Assembly (NCBI GenBank): GCA_019059635.1
Contig: JAGVRJ010000009.1
Span: 1,025,001-1,089,000, forward strand
Length of the DNA stretch: 64,000 bases
Source of the DNA: Proales similis
Taxonomy: Eukaryota > Rotifera > Eurotatoria > Ploima > Proalidae
Direction of reading: 5' to 3'
Made by a program: the position numbers and the translations under genes. Shown here piece after piece: positions 22,561-32,701 of this stretch (positions are counted from its first letter, which is position 1; each line of letters starts with the position of its first letter). A model generated the notes under the pieces. It had not been told where the DNA came from and searched no databases. It worked only from the letters and a program-made list of their open reading frames with translations.

Positions 22561-23613
22561 ATGGGGAAGATCAGAAACCCGGCAAAGAAATTACGTAAGA
22601 GAGCGAGCAACAGTGAGCGCGAGGTTCAAGATGAAGCGAGCGAGAGTGCCGACACTTCTCATAATCAAGCTGATTCCATCGGCCCAGAAGATAGCAGCCG
22701 CAAGCACGCCTCTGCAAGTCTAATCAATAAAACCAAGTTCAAGGCGGCAAGCAAAGGAGCGACCATAGCCGCGGGCAAATCAGTCTTTAAGAAGAAGGTT
22801 TAAAACTGAAACAGACCAAAAGACACTCACAAACAATCTTAAATTATTTGCAGGCAGGAGTGGGCAAGGTCCAACAAGTCACAAAACTCGACAAGATTAA
22901 AACTGACCTGCTGAAGCAGATCAAGTCAGCTGGGCCTGAGACTGCCAATGAAGAGTTGGGATTTGTGAATAAAACTCGTTCGAGCAGAGTGACCAACTCT
23001 TTGATCAAATCGTTGGTGAGCCAAAAGCAGCTCGAGGAGGCGGCCAATGATGCAAAAGGAAAAAAGAGAACGAGCGTGATAGAGAAATTGAGCAAGAAGA
23101 AAAAGACGTCGCTGAAGAAGCAAGTTTGGAAAGAGAGTAAGTGAAACAAGAACCAACAAGCGAGAGTTTAAATTTCATATCTGAGCCGAATTCAACCAAA
23201 GGAATCGATTTGATCAAAAGAGATCTGAAGAGTTGTAAAGAGAAAGCCAAACGAGCCAAGACAGTGATTGTGGGTGACATGCGGCCACTGCAGGAATCGC
23301 TTGCTGCCCAAGAGAGCAAGAGAGCGGTCTCGTTCGCCGGCCTCACAGTCGAGAAGCCGGTGAAATCGGGACTGAGTCGCAAAGAAAAGCAGAAGGAAAT
23401 TAAGCAAAGAGAAGAAGCCAAGAGTATTCAGAAGCAGTCAATCAGAGACAGGAAAAGGTGAGCTTCTTTGTCTTTTGATCTAATCTGGGCTCGTTTGTTC
23501 ATACATTGACTTTTGAAAGCAAAGAGGACACGTCACTATTCGGACAGCTGCTCGAATTCCAAAATTTCACCCAAAATCCACTCGAAATGCTCAAGAAGCA
23601 TCTTGTTACTTGA
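22561..23613 (+). CDS. SLX9: SLX9 / FAM207A ribosome-biogenesis protein
   Basis: Four exons (22561-22797, 22854-23136, 23202-23457, 23520-23613) give 289 residues, very rich in Lys, Arg, Ser and Glu. Family landmarks are present in order: SVIEKLSKKKKTSLKKQ, AKRAKTVIVGDMRPLQESL (human RRRATVVVGDLHPLRDAL) and, at the end, SLFGQLLEFQNFTQNPLEML (human FQELLASPAYRASPL). SLX9 binds pre-ribosomes and promotes small-subunit maturation and export in the nucleolus. The N-terminal 110 residues are low-complexity and not conserved. Frame closes at all three introns (56, 65 and 62 nt). A CT microsatellite follows the gene near 23690-23710. Confidence 0.85.
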
Positions 23614-23817
23614 CTGTGGACCAATTTGCCAATAAAGAATTAAACTTGACACTGCCGAATCTAAATTCTTTCTCGCTCTCTCTGCCTGTCTGTCTCTCTC
23701 TCTCTCTCTTACGAAATAGATGCTAATTTAGATTCCTAATCGGTGTGACTATCTATTCAAATAGAGAATTAAGAATGCTCGGCATGAGTTATTAAGCATG
23801 AATTGATAAAGAGCGAG

Positions 23818-23827
23818 TGATAAAAAG
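23818..23827 (+). promoter_or_regulatory. TATA-like box for PPxY microprotein A
   Basis: TGATAAAAAG about 80 nt before the start codon of the adjacent short gene. Similar AT boxes precede members D and E of the same family. Confidence 0.4.
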
Positions 23828-23899
23828 ACAGACGTTGCTTGCTGCTTGGTCACAAGGCCCTATTCTAAAACGAATGAGCTTCGAGCTAAGCCGGCCAAA

Positions 23900-24303
23900 A
23901 TGAGCCCGTCCGATGATATATGTAAGTCCACATCTAGTTTTCTGCTCTTTGGCCCGCTCCTTTCGCTTTCATGGATCCAAAACCGGTTTTCTATTTTCAA
24001 ATTCCGTTAATCAAAGGGCTCTCGTTTCTTGTTCTCTCTATAATCGCAATCGTCTTCTACTGCATTTACCAATACTCGTTCAAATCGAACCGATCACTCA
24101 ATTCGTCAAATTTTGCCGCCTCGCAGCCGTATCCAGTGCAATCAAACGGCAGTCAACAACAACAGCAGCAGCAACATTTCACCTCAGTCGTCGAGCAGAA
24201 TCCCCAAGTCTACACAATTTCGACTAGTCTAGACGAAGATTCGCCTCCCAAATACGATGATGTGGTCAATAATAATAATATTAACCCGACGATCAGCCCA
24301 TGA
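23900..24303 (+). CDS. PPxY single-pass membrane microprotein A
   Basis: Two exons, 23900-23921 and 24017-24303 (95-nt intron), give 102 residues. Exon 1 encodes only MSPSDDI; exon 2 opens in the transmembrane segment (WLSFLVLSIIAIVFYCIYQY), so the topology is a very short N-terminus, one helix, then a cytosolic-type tail with a glutamine run, QVYTI and a C-terminal SPPKYDDV. PPxY is the ligand for WW domains of NEDD4-family ubiquitin ligases; YDDV also fits a YxxPhi sorting signal. The same exon layout recurs in the five related genes below. An alternative start at 23971 reads through the intron and is not supported by the paralogues. Confidence 0.65.
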
Positions 24304-24936
24304 TTCACTAGCTCTCACTTTTGGCTTATCATTTGTAAGATGAATCTGTAAATTGACCAATAAACAGAGAGAAAGAAAATGTACTTGGTAGCGGTGCACG
24401 CGCGTCGCGGTCACGCTGGTCTTTTATCGCAGAAAAAATAGACACTGAAAAGAGGAGAAGGACAATTTCACTTTTGGCCTCAAGTCCAAAGCCTAGATAT
24501 GTGTTTGATGTCAATTTCTGTTCATTCGGCCATTCGGCGTGTTCATTTCGAAAGCAAACAGAAAATTTCCAAATGTCTCTTCGATTAAAACGTGTTCAAT
24601 CGTCTTAAAACTTTATCTGGGTTCGTGCTGCGGTCTGGATGGCTCGAATTTGGTCGCTTTAGAGTCGTCCATTCTTGTTCGCTTGGTGATTCAAAGTGCA
24701 TTTAAAATAGAAGATTTTGATTAGTCAAACGTTCTGCTTTCTGGGCGCTAACACGCTCAGATCATAGAAACTCAAAAGCTCGGCGATAATTTCTAATCAA
24801 CCCAAAACCAAAGGAGATAAGTAAGATGCTCGGCGGCGATCATCATGCTTAAGCGTTCATCTTTGTCCTCACTTGCTTGTCTATACCTAAACCTCGTCAA
24901 GTCAAAGCCTGGATCAGCGACCGGCCAGAGTTTGCA
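24304..24936. other. Intergenic within microprotein cluster
   Basis: No gene seen; AATAAA at about 24359 fits the end of member A. Confidence 0.5.
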
Positions 24937-25275
24937 ATGTCTGAAGAGTCTGGTAACTCCCGACTTTGCTTTTCTTAATCGCAATCATCATGTCTCTGAA
25001 CTGAATGAATAGGATACATCATATTCGCTTTTGTAGTTTTTTTTATTTGCCTGTTCTTCGTCTGTGTTGGAATATTCTGCGAAGACCCGCCAAGAGACCA
25101 AACTGAATTAAATTCTGAAAGCGGAGAGCGAGCATCTCAGAGCACAGCGAGAAATAGCAATCCTGTTTCCGTTTACCCCGTCACTCATCCTGTATTTCAA
25201 TACGATCGAAATGAGAGCAAAGAGGATAGTCCTCCCAGATACGAGGATGTGGTAGATGAAACAACAACTGTCTGA
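24937..25275 (+). CDS. PPxY single-pass membrane microprotein B
   Basis: Two exons, 24937-24952 and 25013-25275 (60-nt intron), give 92 residues. Exon 1 encodes MSEES; exon 2 starts with the membrane helix (GYIIFAFVVFFICLFFVCVG), followed by an acidic/serine tail with VYPVTHPVFQY and the C-terminal motif SPPRYEDV. Same phase-1 intron position and motif order as member A, so the two are tandem paralogues. Probable role: membrane adaptor that recruits WW-domain ligases or is sorted by AP complexes; this is inference from the motif only. Confidence 0.65.
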
Positions 25276-25544
25276 GATTGCGGATGTATATTCCATGTCC
25301 GCAGAATGTTGTGGTGTAAATAGATCGAATGTTTGACACAGAGCAGAGGCGAGCTTATTCAACTAGCGAGTGTTGCTTGTCATGCTTAATATTACCTAAT
25401 CATGCCCGGTTTTATGATCTCCCTTTGGTTTATTATGAACAAGATGCTTGCTTTGAACAACGCCAAAACACGTAGTTTGAAGACGAGGAGAAGAAATCGT
25501 TTTCACTTATCAGTCTGAAAGGCCGCGTTTTATCACTTGAACGA

Positions 25545-25917
25545 ATGGCAAACACAAACTGTAAGCAACTCTCAGCTCTTCAAAGACATAATCCGACTTA
25601 TACTTTCTGTCAAAGGGCTAGTGATTTTGATTATTGCCGTATTCTTGTTAATATTCTGGCTAATGGCCCGCTATTTCAACCGCGTCTCTTTTCACCGTGC
25701 CAGCTTGAATAATGACACCCTACCAAACTCAGTCCGACCATTTAATGCAGGCGACACCCAGCCAGTCGCTTATTCCTATCCAATCGCTCAATACAGACCA
25801 GCGGAGCCTAATCGAGTGACTTTTCACCAGCCTACGCCAATATTTACAGTGGACAGCTTTGCTGCTGAGCCAAAGGGCGACGAGCCTCCTCGCTATGAAG
25901 ATTTGATTCGCAAATAA
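25545..25917 (+). CDS. PPxY single-pass membrane microprotein C
   Basis: Two exons, 25545-25560 and 25616-25917 (55-nt intron), give 105 residues. Exon 1 encodes MANTN; exon 2 begins WLVILIIAVFLLIFWLMARY, then a basic stop-transfer (FNR), a tail with VAYSYPIAQY and the C-terminal EPPRYEDL. The frame is also open upstream through the intron, giving an alternative start at 25537, but the spliced form matches members A and B. Third tandem copy on the same strand. Confidence 0.65.
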
Positions 25918-27678
25918 AATTCGGAATAATTTCTTTCGGTTTTAAATTGCCTAGATGAATGATGGCAACAACAACAACAGCAACAAATTCACTGAATCAA
26001 GCCCTTATCCAGCAAGCAATCGACTTTCTCATGACTCATTAGCTCGGCCTCGAGGTTTCACAAGCCTTAGTTTCCCAACATTTTCGTATCAAGTCAAGAA
26101 CTTGCCGGTTAAACCAGAGTTGTCAAAGGCGTCTAATACTTAAGCAGGTTATCTTTGCTTGAGACCCGTGAACAACAACAGATAAGGCCTCATGAATTTG
26201 AATCACGCGCCAACTTTCTCTGCATTTCTTTAAAACGATTTTTGCTGTGAGCTGTTGATAGCCACTCGATTGGGCCAGTCGCTGTTCAAAGTGTTCTAGT
26301 GGGCCATTACCATGATTTTTATTCAGTTGAATCAATGCTAAAGCTTCCCAAGCCCATTTCAAGTAAATTTATTTAGCCCGCTCATCGAATTTCCAAATAA
26401 AATGCACAAGTCTTCCTCTCGGTGTTTTTCTTTTACTTTGGCCTCTCTTGGTTTCATGGGCGCTTGCTTGAGAAAGCCAAGAGCAAACTTGAGATTAGAT
26501 CTTTAGTGTGTGTGTGTGTGTGTTTGTTGATTTCCGAGTATTTGGAATAGCAAACGAGACTATTGGGCGCGCGCGTGTAAAAACGAAGAGCATAAAGACC
26601 AGTCGTAAGAGTTCAGTGTCAGACGAGGTTGATATTGTCCTCTATTGTGCGCTGGTCTGAGGTGTCGATTTTAATGCCGATGATGATTCAAAAGAGCAGC
26701 CCTAGCAGCGAACGCCCCGCATAGTTGGACGTCTATTCAATTTTGGATATCGCACCGCCGACACCAACCAGGTCAGTGTGTTGACACAATCGGCGAACCC
26801 GAGGCGCGTGTTTGACACGCGGCGAATCGACTTTCAACAAATGCTGAGCGGCCAACTCTTCTAAAGAGTCGACTCTAATTAGAACCGGAGGCGCTCATGG
26901 GCTTAATTGAGGTAGACATAGGTGGCAACTAGAAGAAGTTATGTAACTGCACGCGTCGACCCCATTCAGCGTCTTAATCTCTTTTCGTTTACCAATTTGG
27001 AGCGCGCAGTAATTAAACTGAAAGAGAACCGCCAGCAAGACTGCCACTGCCCGCCTATGTGTTGCGTAGGCCATTAACGACAATCGGGGCCAGATCTGGT
27101 TCGACACCGTCTTGTTCGCTCGACAATTGCCGCTCTACGCGTCCGGATCTCGACACTTGAATGCGGCCGAGTCGATAGCAACACGATATGGCATGTTTGT
27201 GCGATTCAGGGCGCCTGTCTGCGCGGCTATTCGTGCTCACCTTTGCATTGGCCGGCCTCGTTTTTTTTTCCAGCGAATAAACATGTCGCTCGCCAAGTCA
27301 TGCGAAACGTTCTATTCTCACGGCGGGCACGACTTGACAACAGATGTCAATTTAACTCATGCGACACTCAATTCTCGTCGAATATATTGTGGAAGCTAAT
27401 TTTGCTGCTTGGTCAGTCGTCTCTCACACAGTCTAATTCTCATTTCGATTATCGTGTCTCCAATACCTGTCCGATTTGGCGCGCCATGCCCGCCGGTTCG
27501 GCTCCGCCCTTTCCGCCCATGCGTCCGCCTGTCCTTCCTTCCATTGCTCGTTAACCTGCGTTTGTTCATCGATCGCATTATGTCCATCTGAGAAATTCTC
27601 TTCTCGCATTGAATTGTCACTGCGCGTCTATTTACTCTAGAAATTCGATTCAGTCTGACGCGCGACGATCACGGCACA
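25918..27678. other. Intergenic; possible decayed microprotein copy, then EPB41L5 upstream region
   Basis: An open stretch at 25955-26143 (+), just after an acceptor-like TTGCCTAG, encodes an Asn/Ser-rich peptide with SSPYPASN and FPTFSYQV, vaguely like the tails of members A-C but with no membrane helix. It may be an exon relic or chance. A TG microsatellite lies at 26506-26523. About 26640-27678 is GC-richer and probably 5' UTR/promoter of the next gene. Confidence 0.4.
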
Positions 27679-29511
27679 ATGACATCGCGATTTTTTCGCT
27701 TCTTGAGCAGACGAGGTGCCAAGTCAAAGCGAAACGAACAAAACCAATCGGCCGACTCTAGCAGGCCCGTCACTCGTTCTGACTTGAGCCGGCATTCTAA
27801 ACTAGACGAAAACTGTGGCCTAAAAGAGACCATCGAACACTACAACCAGAGATGCGCAGCGGCTGCGCAGGCAAGCCGAGGCCAAGGCGCGCCACAGCAG
27901 CGAGCGTTCATGTCGTTCAGATCTATGCAACCGTTCGCCAAGCCTCAGAAGAACAAGTCCGAGATCGAATGCGTGATTGTGTTCCTCGACGGCACTCACG
28001 AATCGTTCACAATCGGCAAAAAAGTGCCCGCCAGCAAACTCTACGAACAAGTCTTCTACCATCTTGATCTAATCGAAACGGACTACTTCGGACTGCAGTA
28101 CAGCGACACGCACAACGTCAAACACTGGCTTGACCCGGCCAAGCCGATCAAAAAGCAGTGCAAGATAGGGCCGCCATTTCAGTTCTTTTTCAGAGTCAAG
28201 TTCTACACGGCCGAGCCGAACAATCTGAAGGAAGAGCTCACGCGCTACTTCTATTTCCTCCAGCTCAAGCACGATCTGCGCGTCGGACAGTTGACTTCAT
28301 CGCCGTGCGCCATCGACGTTCCAATCGAGCTGTGCGCTCTGATTCTTCAGGAAGAACTTGGCGACTTTGACCCGGACCAGCATTCGGTTGAGACCGTGTC
28401 CGAGTTTCGCTTCATGCCGGACGAACAGCAAAGCGAAGAATTCGAGCTGCAGGTCTTCAACAAGTATCCGTCGTTCAGAGGAATGAACCCGGCCGAGGCC
28501 GAGCTCACCTTTCTGAACAAAGCCAAATGGCTGGAAATGTACGGAGTGGACATGCACTCAGTGTACGGAAGGGACCAGAACGAGTACAAGCTCGGGCTTA
28601 CTCCGTCCGGGATTCTTGTGTTCGAAGAAGCGGCCGGCGAAGAGGGCACAGTGAACCACAACAAGATCGGCTTGTTCTACTGGCCCAAAATAGAGCGAGT
28701 GACGTTCTCCAAGAAGAAGTTCACCATCCTTGTCGCCGAAGACGACAGTCGAGGCTACAAACAAGAGCACACGTTCATATTCAATCTAATTGACGAAAAG
28801 GCTTGCAAACATTTGTGGAAGTGCGCAGTGGAATACCACGCGTTCTTTCGTCTACGCTCGGCTCCCACTCAAACGTCAACATTGTTCAACGGGTTCATTA
28901 GACGCGGCTCACGCTTCCGGGGCCCTCAACGCACCGAATTCCAAACGCATAGCATGGTCAGAATGACCACGCCTCGTCGAAGTGTGCAGTTCGAGCGCAG
29001 ACCTTCTCAGCGCTTTTCTCGCCGCGCCTCCTACGCCATGCGACGCAAAAACCAGGAGAACAAGCCTGCCAATCAGCTGAGTGAGTCGCCCGGCCAATCT
29101 GTGCCGTGCTCCCAGGCCAAGGCAGCTGCTAGTGTCACAGCAGCTCAGTCGCCGTTTTCATCGCCGAGCATCTGCTCTAAAACCAACTCCGAGCCCAAGC
29201 GAGCAGAGCCCATCTCTGAAGAGCGAATCTTAGTCCAAACCGAAGAGACGCTTGTTCACGTAGAACAAGTCAAAGAAAGCAAACAAGACAGCCCGACAGG
29301 TCCGAGCAATAACTTAACTGAAGCCACCGCCCGAGCTAAAGAGATCAATGTAGAGAGCAAGCGCCCAGAGCTCAAAGGGTTGAACGTGCAGCATAGTGCA
29401 AACGGCACTGCGTACTCAATCAAGAAAATCTCTTCTGTGGTCCATTCAGTTCCGCCGCCCACTCCGGTGGCCAAGAACTTGGCGCATCAGCCAATTACAA
29501 CCGAGCTTTAA
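27679..29511 (+). CDS. EPB41L5: FERM-domain cortical protein, EPB41L5/Yurt type
   Basis: One uninterrupted exon of 610 residues. A three-lobed FERM domain (about 93-392) includes [76 protein letters not shown] and [20 protein letters not shown]. It is followed by a FERM-adjacent region ([38 protein letters not shown]), the arrangement of EPB41L5/EPB41L4/Yurt. These proteins bind Crumbs tails and organise epithelial junctions and cell shape at the plasma membrane cortex. The C-terminal 170 residues are disordered. Vertebrate orthologues have many exons; the absence of introns here could mean a retrocopy or wholesale intron loss. Confidence 0.9.
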   Translation: MTSRFFRFLSRRGAKSKRNEQNQSADSSRPVTRSDLSRHSKLDENCGLKETIEHYNQRCAAAAQASRGQGAPQQRAFMSFRSMQPFAKPQKNKSEIECVIVFLDGTHESFTIGKKVPASKLYEQVFYHLDLIETDYFGLQYSDTHNVKHWLDPAKPIKKQCKIGPPFQFFFRVKFYTAEPNNLKEELTRYFYFLQLKHDLRVGQLTSSPCAIDVPIELCALILQEELGDFDPDQHSVETVSEFRFMPDEQQSEEFELQVFNKYPSFRGMNPAEAELTFLNKAKWLEMYGVDMHSVYGRDQNEYKLGLTPSGILVFEEAAGEEGTVNHNKIGLFYWPKIERVTFSKKKFTILVAEDDSRGYKQEHTFIFNLIDEKACKHLWKCAVEYHAFFRLRSAPTQTSTLFNGFIRRGSRFRGPQRTEFQTHSMVRMTTPRRSVQFERRPSQRFSRRASYAMRRKNQENKPANQLSESPGQSVPCSQAKAAASVTAAQSPFSSPSICSKTNSEPKRAEPISEERILVQTEETLVHVEQVKESKQDSPTGPSNNLTEATARAKEINVESKRPELKGLNVQHSANGTAYSIKKISSVVHSVPPPTPVAKNLAHQPITTEL

Positions 29512-30464
29512 GCTCTCTCATTTCTACTAAATGTCTTATTTATTCACTCTACTTGTCTCTCCTTCTCAATTCTTTCCTTTCTTGTTGTATGTATCGACGA
29601 TTAAGTTTTCTTCTCTCTTCAATTAATTATTCTTCTAATTGTTCTAAAAATAGGTTTTTTATTTTTCGTAAATAAATTGGAGTCGCGTGTTTAGACAGGC
29701 AATCTTGACTTGCTTCGATATTTGGATGCAAATCTAACAGCAAATACAAACAAAAAGTTGCTGAATCGCGCTCCATAACCGAAAAATCAGCCGTTTGAAT
29801 GAAGCTGGATCTGCATTCTCTAAGCGTTTTTATCTAAAAGCAATCAACTAACTATTGCACAAGTCGGATTACTCTCTGTCCCTTTTACTCGGTCATTCAG
29901 GGCACGGACCAACGCTGATCGAGCGCAAACTTTTTCAATTTTATGCTTGTCGGTCGAGAGTAGAGCCGACGGACACGTTCACCGATTACACCAAGCTCGA
30001 GTGTCGAGCATTTTCAAAATTATGACCAGGTAATCGTCGAGTCGAGCGATTTGTTTAAACACAAGCAATTGCGCGTGCGTGTGTTGGCTATTAAAAGAGA
30101 ATGCCTCTTACGAGTTGGGTACACTGATTCGCATTTCAGGTCAACTTGATTTGGAGGAAAGTGGCTCTCGTTCACTCTGCACCAAAGTTGAAAAATTCGT
30201 TTTGAGTGCAATCTACAGATTTCTGTTAATTTTATCGGCTCAAAGCCTGTTTGGCCCTTTTTTTAATTTTGCCAAGTCCGCTGACTTTTTTATGACTCAT
30301 CTGGCGTCAAGATTACACAAGCATTATTCAAAACCATCTTTTCATATATTTAACGGACTCAAGTTGATTATTATTAGTTTTGGTTGCGAGATAAAAACCG
30401 GCCCAGCCTCAAGCGGGACTAGTCGCTGACTGTAACAGTACCCAGCTGCTTTCGATCGACTTGA
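29512..30464. other. Intergenic, no gene seen
   Basis: CT-rich 3' UTR-like start, AATAAA at about 29671-29676, then AT-rich spacer. Open frames at 30079-30429 look like chance: no family features, no supporting splice pattern. Confidence 0.5.
30389..30397 (+). promoter_or_regulatory. TATA-like box for microprotein D
   Basis: AGATAAAAA about 70 nt before the start codon of member D. Confidence 0.4.
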
Positions 30465-30803
30465 ATGGACGAAATTCTGATTCGTAATTTTAAATGAGCC
30501 ATACAATCACACCTTCTAATTGCCTGCGATCTAGTTCTTCCGGTGCTCGGCATATTTGTGCCGATCGTTTTCTGTTTCATGGAATGTTGTCACCGTCGGG
30601 CATATATCCGCCAGAACCAGCGTTCGCGTCAGCCAGTGCATGTCAATTCACAGCCGTCTCCTTGCTCCAATTATTCGGACGCGTTGAGGAACTACGAAGA
30701 ACGCCCACGTGCTTATCCAATCTATCAGGAGCATTCCAATCTGGCGATACGAATGAGCGACGACGATTTGCCCAGCTACGTTCAAGTGATGAACGGGCGC
30801 TGA
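30465..30803 (+). CDS. PPxY-like single-pass membrane microprotein D
   Basis: Two exons, 30465-30483 and 30535-30803 (51-nt intron), give 95 residues. Exon 1 encodes MDEIL I; exon 2 opens in the helix (LLPVLGIFVPIVFCFMECC), followed by a basic patch (HRRAYIRQNQRSR) and a tail with AYPIYQEH and the terminal motif DDLPSYVQV. The motif is LPxY rather than PPxY but is followed by the same YxxV spacing. The shared Y-P-I-Y element links D with E and F and, more loosely, A-C. Confidence 0.62.
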
Positions 30804-31166
30804 ACATCTTTTCATTTACAAACAATTCTCATCTTGCTCAGCCAATCGCCTTTATTTCCATCCAATTTTGGTCGAATACATCCGAGAAAAATAAAAACGC
30901 ATTTTTGCCTAATCCGAGTTTTGAATGCTTTTTACGTTTCAAGTTTTTTTTTTCATTTTTACCTTTGTCGCAAATGAGAAGCTTATCTGTGCCCCTCCCT
31001 GCCTGCCTCGACTGCCGCCGTTGAAGCTCAAACGAAATGGCTCATGGTTCCATGAGAAGAGCAAATGAAAAATTCGCTTTATCTAATCTTGGTGAATTGG
31101 TGGAGAGCTCTTTATAAAAAAAGCGCGCCCTAATTTACTTTGTTGCGTAGACAACAAACTAAGCAG
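30804..31166. promoter_or_regulatory. Spacer with 3' UTR of D and TATA-box promoter of E
   Basis: AATAAA near 30889 ends member D. A strong TATA-like TTTATAAAAA lies at 31111-31120, 47-56 nt before the start codon of member E. No other gene seen. Confidence 0.55.
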
Positions 31167-31549
31167 ATGACTCCTTCGGCCTATGAATCAACTCTATGTA
31201 AGTGGCCAAAAATTTACTTTTCTTCCTCTATTCACGTGCCAGAACCCATAAAGTGTTCATTTGCGTGGTGCTCATAATTCTCTCGGTTCTGATCGGTTGC
31301 TGTATTTGCGCGCGAGATTATGAGACAAATAGAGCGAGGGCCCGTCGCAGAGGAATGCAAAACGCGCAAGCTGCCAATGAGGCAATATTCAGACAACAAA
31401 TCGACAATGTCCAATCCTCGTACGCGATCTACGACGTCTGGACTGAGCGAGAAGGTGACTACCGAGCAAAGAGAGACGACCAGCCACCGTCGTACAACGA
31501 ATGTGTGGCTAAATCGACAAGCGGCGAGCGCTGTCCGGCAACGAGTTGA
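31167..31549 (+). CDS. PPxY single-pass membrane microprotein E
   Basis: Two exons, 31167-31197 and 31254-31549 (56-nt intron), give 108 residues. N-terminus MTPSAYESTL, helix LFICVVLIILSVLIGCCIC, basic stop-transfer with RARARRR, then SYAIYDVW and QPPSYNEC near the C-terminus. Same two-exon, phase-1 plan as its relatives. The tail after the motif (about 15 residues) is longer than in A-D. Confidence 0.65.
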
Positions 31550-31883
31550 GGCGAGTTCGAACTTCCGAACTCCAAGCAACCAAGGCTGGCATTCGATCAA
31601 AATTTATCGCTGATCTCACGTACACGGTCCGGTGCTTATTTTCTTTCATTCGAGCAAAAAATTTTCTTGACTTTTGAGGAAACAGAGTGACTGTGGTTAG
31701 GTGAACGCTGTTTATTATGCAAATATCTTTTAACAGCTATTTATATAAAAAATCATTTTTGTTTCATTATCATCGTTTAATTTAGTGTGAATTTACATGA
31801 CAAGAACTCAATAAAAAAAAGCAAAGAGATAGCAAAAATGAAAAAATTCTCAAGAGGCTTACAAAAATGAGGCTTGAACTGGC
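31550..31883. other. Convergent 3' region of E and F
   Basis: No gene seen; the region holds AT-rich 3' UTR sequence, with AATAAA at about 31811. Confidence 0.5.
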
Positions 31884-32316
31884 TCAGCTAGTGTGAGGCG
31901 CGTGTTTAGTTGAGGTGATCGCTTCGAAGTAGGAGGGCAAATGGTCACCGTTGTCTTCGTAGGCCGGCTTGTATTCGGCATTCTCGCCGGTTAGATTGGC
32001 CTCGCGGTAAATCGGGTAGATGGAGCTCGCCTCTTGGGCGTTTCGTATACGCGCTGAGCTGGCGTCGTCCATTGTGTTGCGGAGGTCTCGGGCTGTGTCG
32101 TATCTGTTATGCCGTTGTCTGCCGATGTGGCTCATGCTCACCACAGGCGCTGTGTCCTGCACACGATAATCCGAGTAGAGGAATTTGCACATGTACACGC
32201 AAATGAAGAGAATAAACATCGATGCAAATGCTATCAGTGCTAAACAATGGCCAGGTAAATCAGAAATCTGAGAATGTATCGGCGAATCGCTTACGAAAAT
32301 AGTCCTGTATGTCCAT
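31884..32316 (-). CDS. PPxY-like single-pass membrane microprotein F
   Basis: Two exons, 32316-32295 and 32239-31884 (55-nt intron), give 125 residues, on the strand opposite to its relatives. Exon 1 encodes MDIQDYF; exon 2 begins PLIAFASMFILFICVYMCKF, then a serine/arginine-rich tail with IYPIYREAN and HLPSYFEA. The upstream Met at 32324 is in a frame that does not join exon 2 correctly, so the ATG at 32316 is preferred. It closes the family cluster. Confidence 0.62.
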
Positions 32317-32701
32317 TCCGGCACAGCAGCTTAAACGAGAGCGGAATCGTCGGAGATTAAGATCTGAGTTGTTTTCTTGTCGTCTTGAACCACGTCTAAT
32401 CGGAGCATGCAAACAACAGACAGACAACAACGCCCAGTTCTAAACGATTATTTTGATTTCAATTTCAAATGCCTTCTCTCCGACTCGTGAGCTGGTTGCA
32501 GCTATCAAAATCTATTTCTTGATACAATACGCAATCGCTCCGACCTTACACACACACACGCACAGAGAAGCAAACTCACACTCACATGAATGTCGTAAAA
32601 GACAATTTTTTTGTCTTGAAATGTTGACAGCCAACAAACAAAAAGCATTCTATCTTTCTCGAATAATTATTTTTTAAACAAACAAAGAGATGAAGCGGCA
32701 A
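32317..32701. other. Intergenic, no gene seen
   Basis: Upstream of microprotein F and downstream of glycyl-tRNA synthetase; CA-repeat-like run near 32550-32570. Confidence 0.5.

Noticed and set aside
23971-24016. Unspliced start for microprotein A
   Set aside because: It would translate intron sequence; paralogues support the start at 23900.
25537-25560. Alternative longer N-terminus for microprotein C through the intron
   Set aside because: The spliced form with a short first exon matches five paralogues and standard splice sites.
30079-30429. 116-codon frame on the plus strand
   Set aside because: Composition looks random and it overlaps the upstream region of microprotein D.
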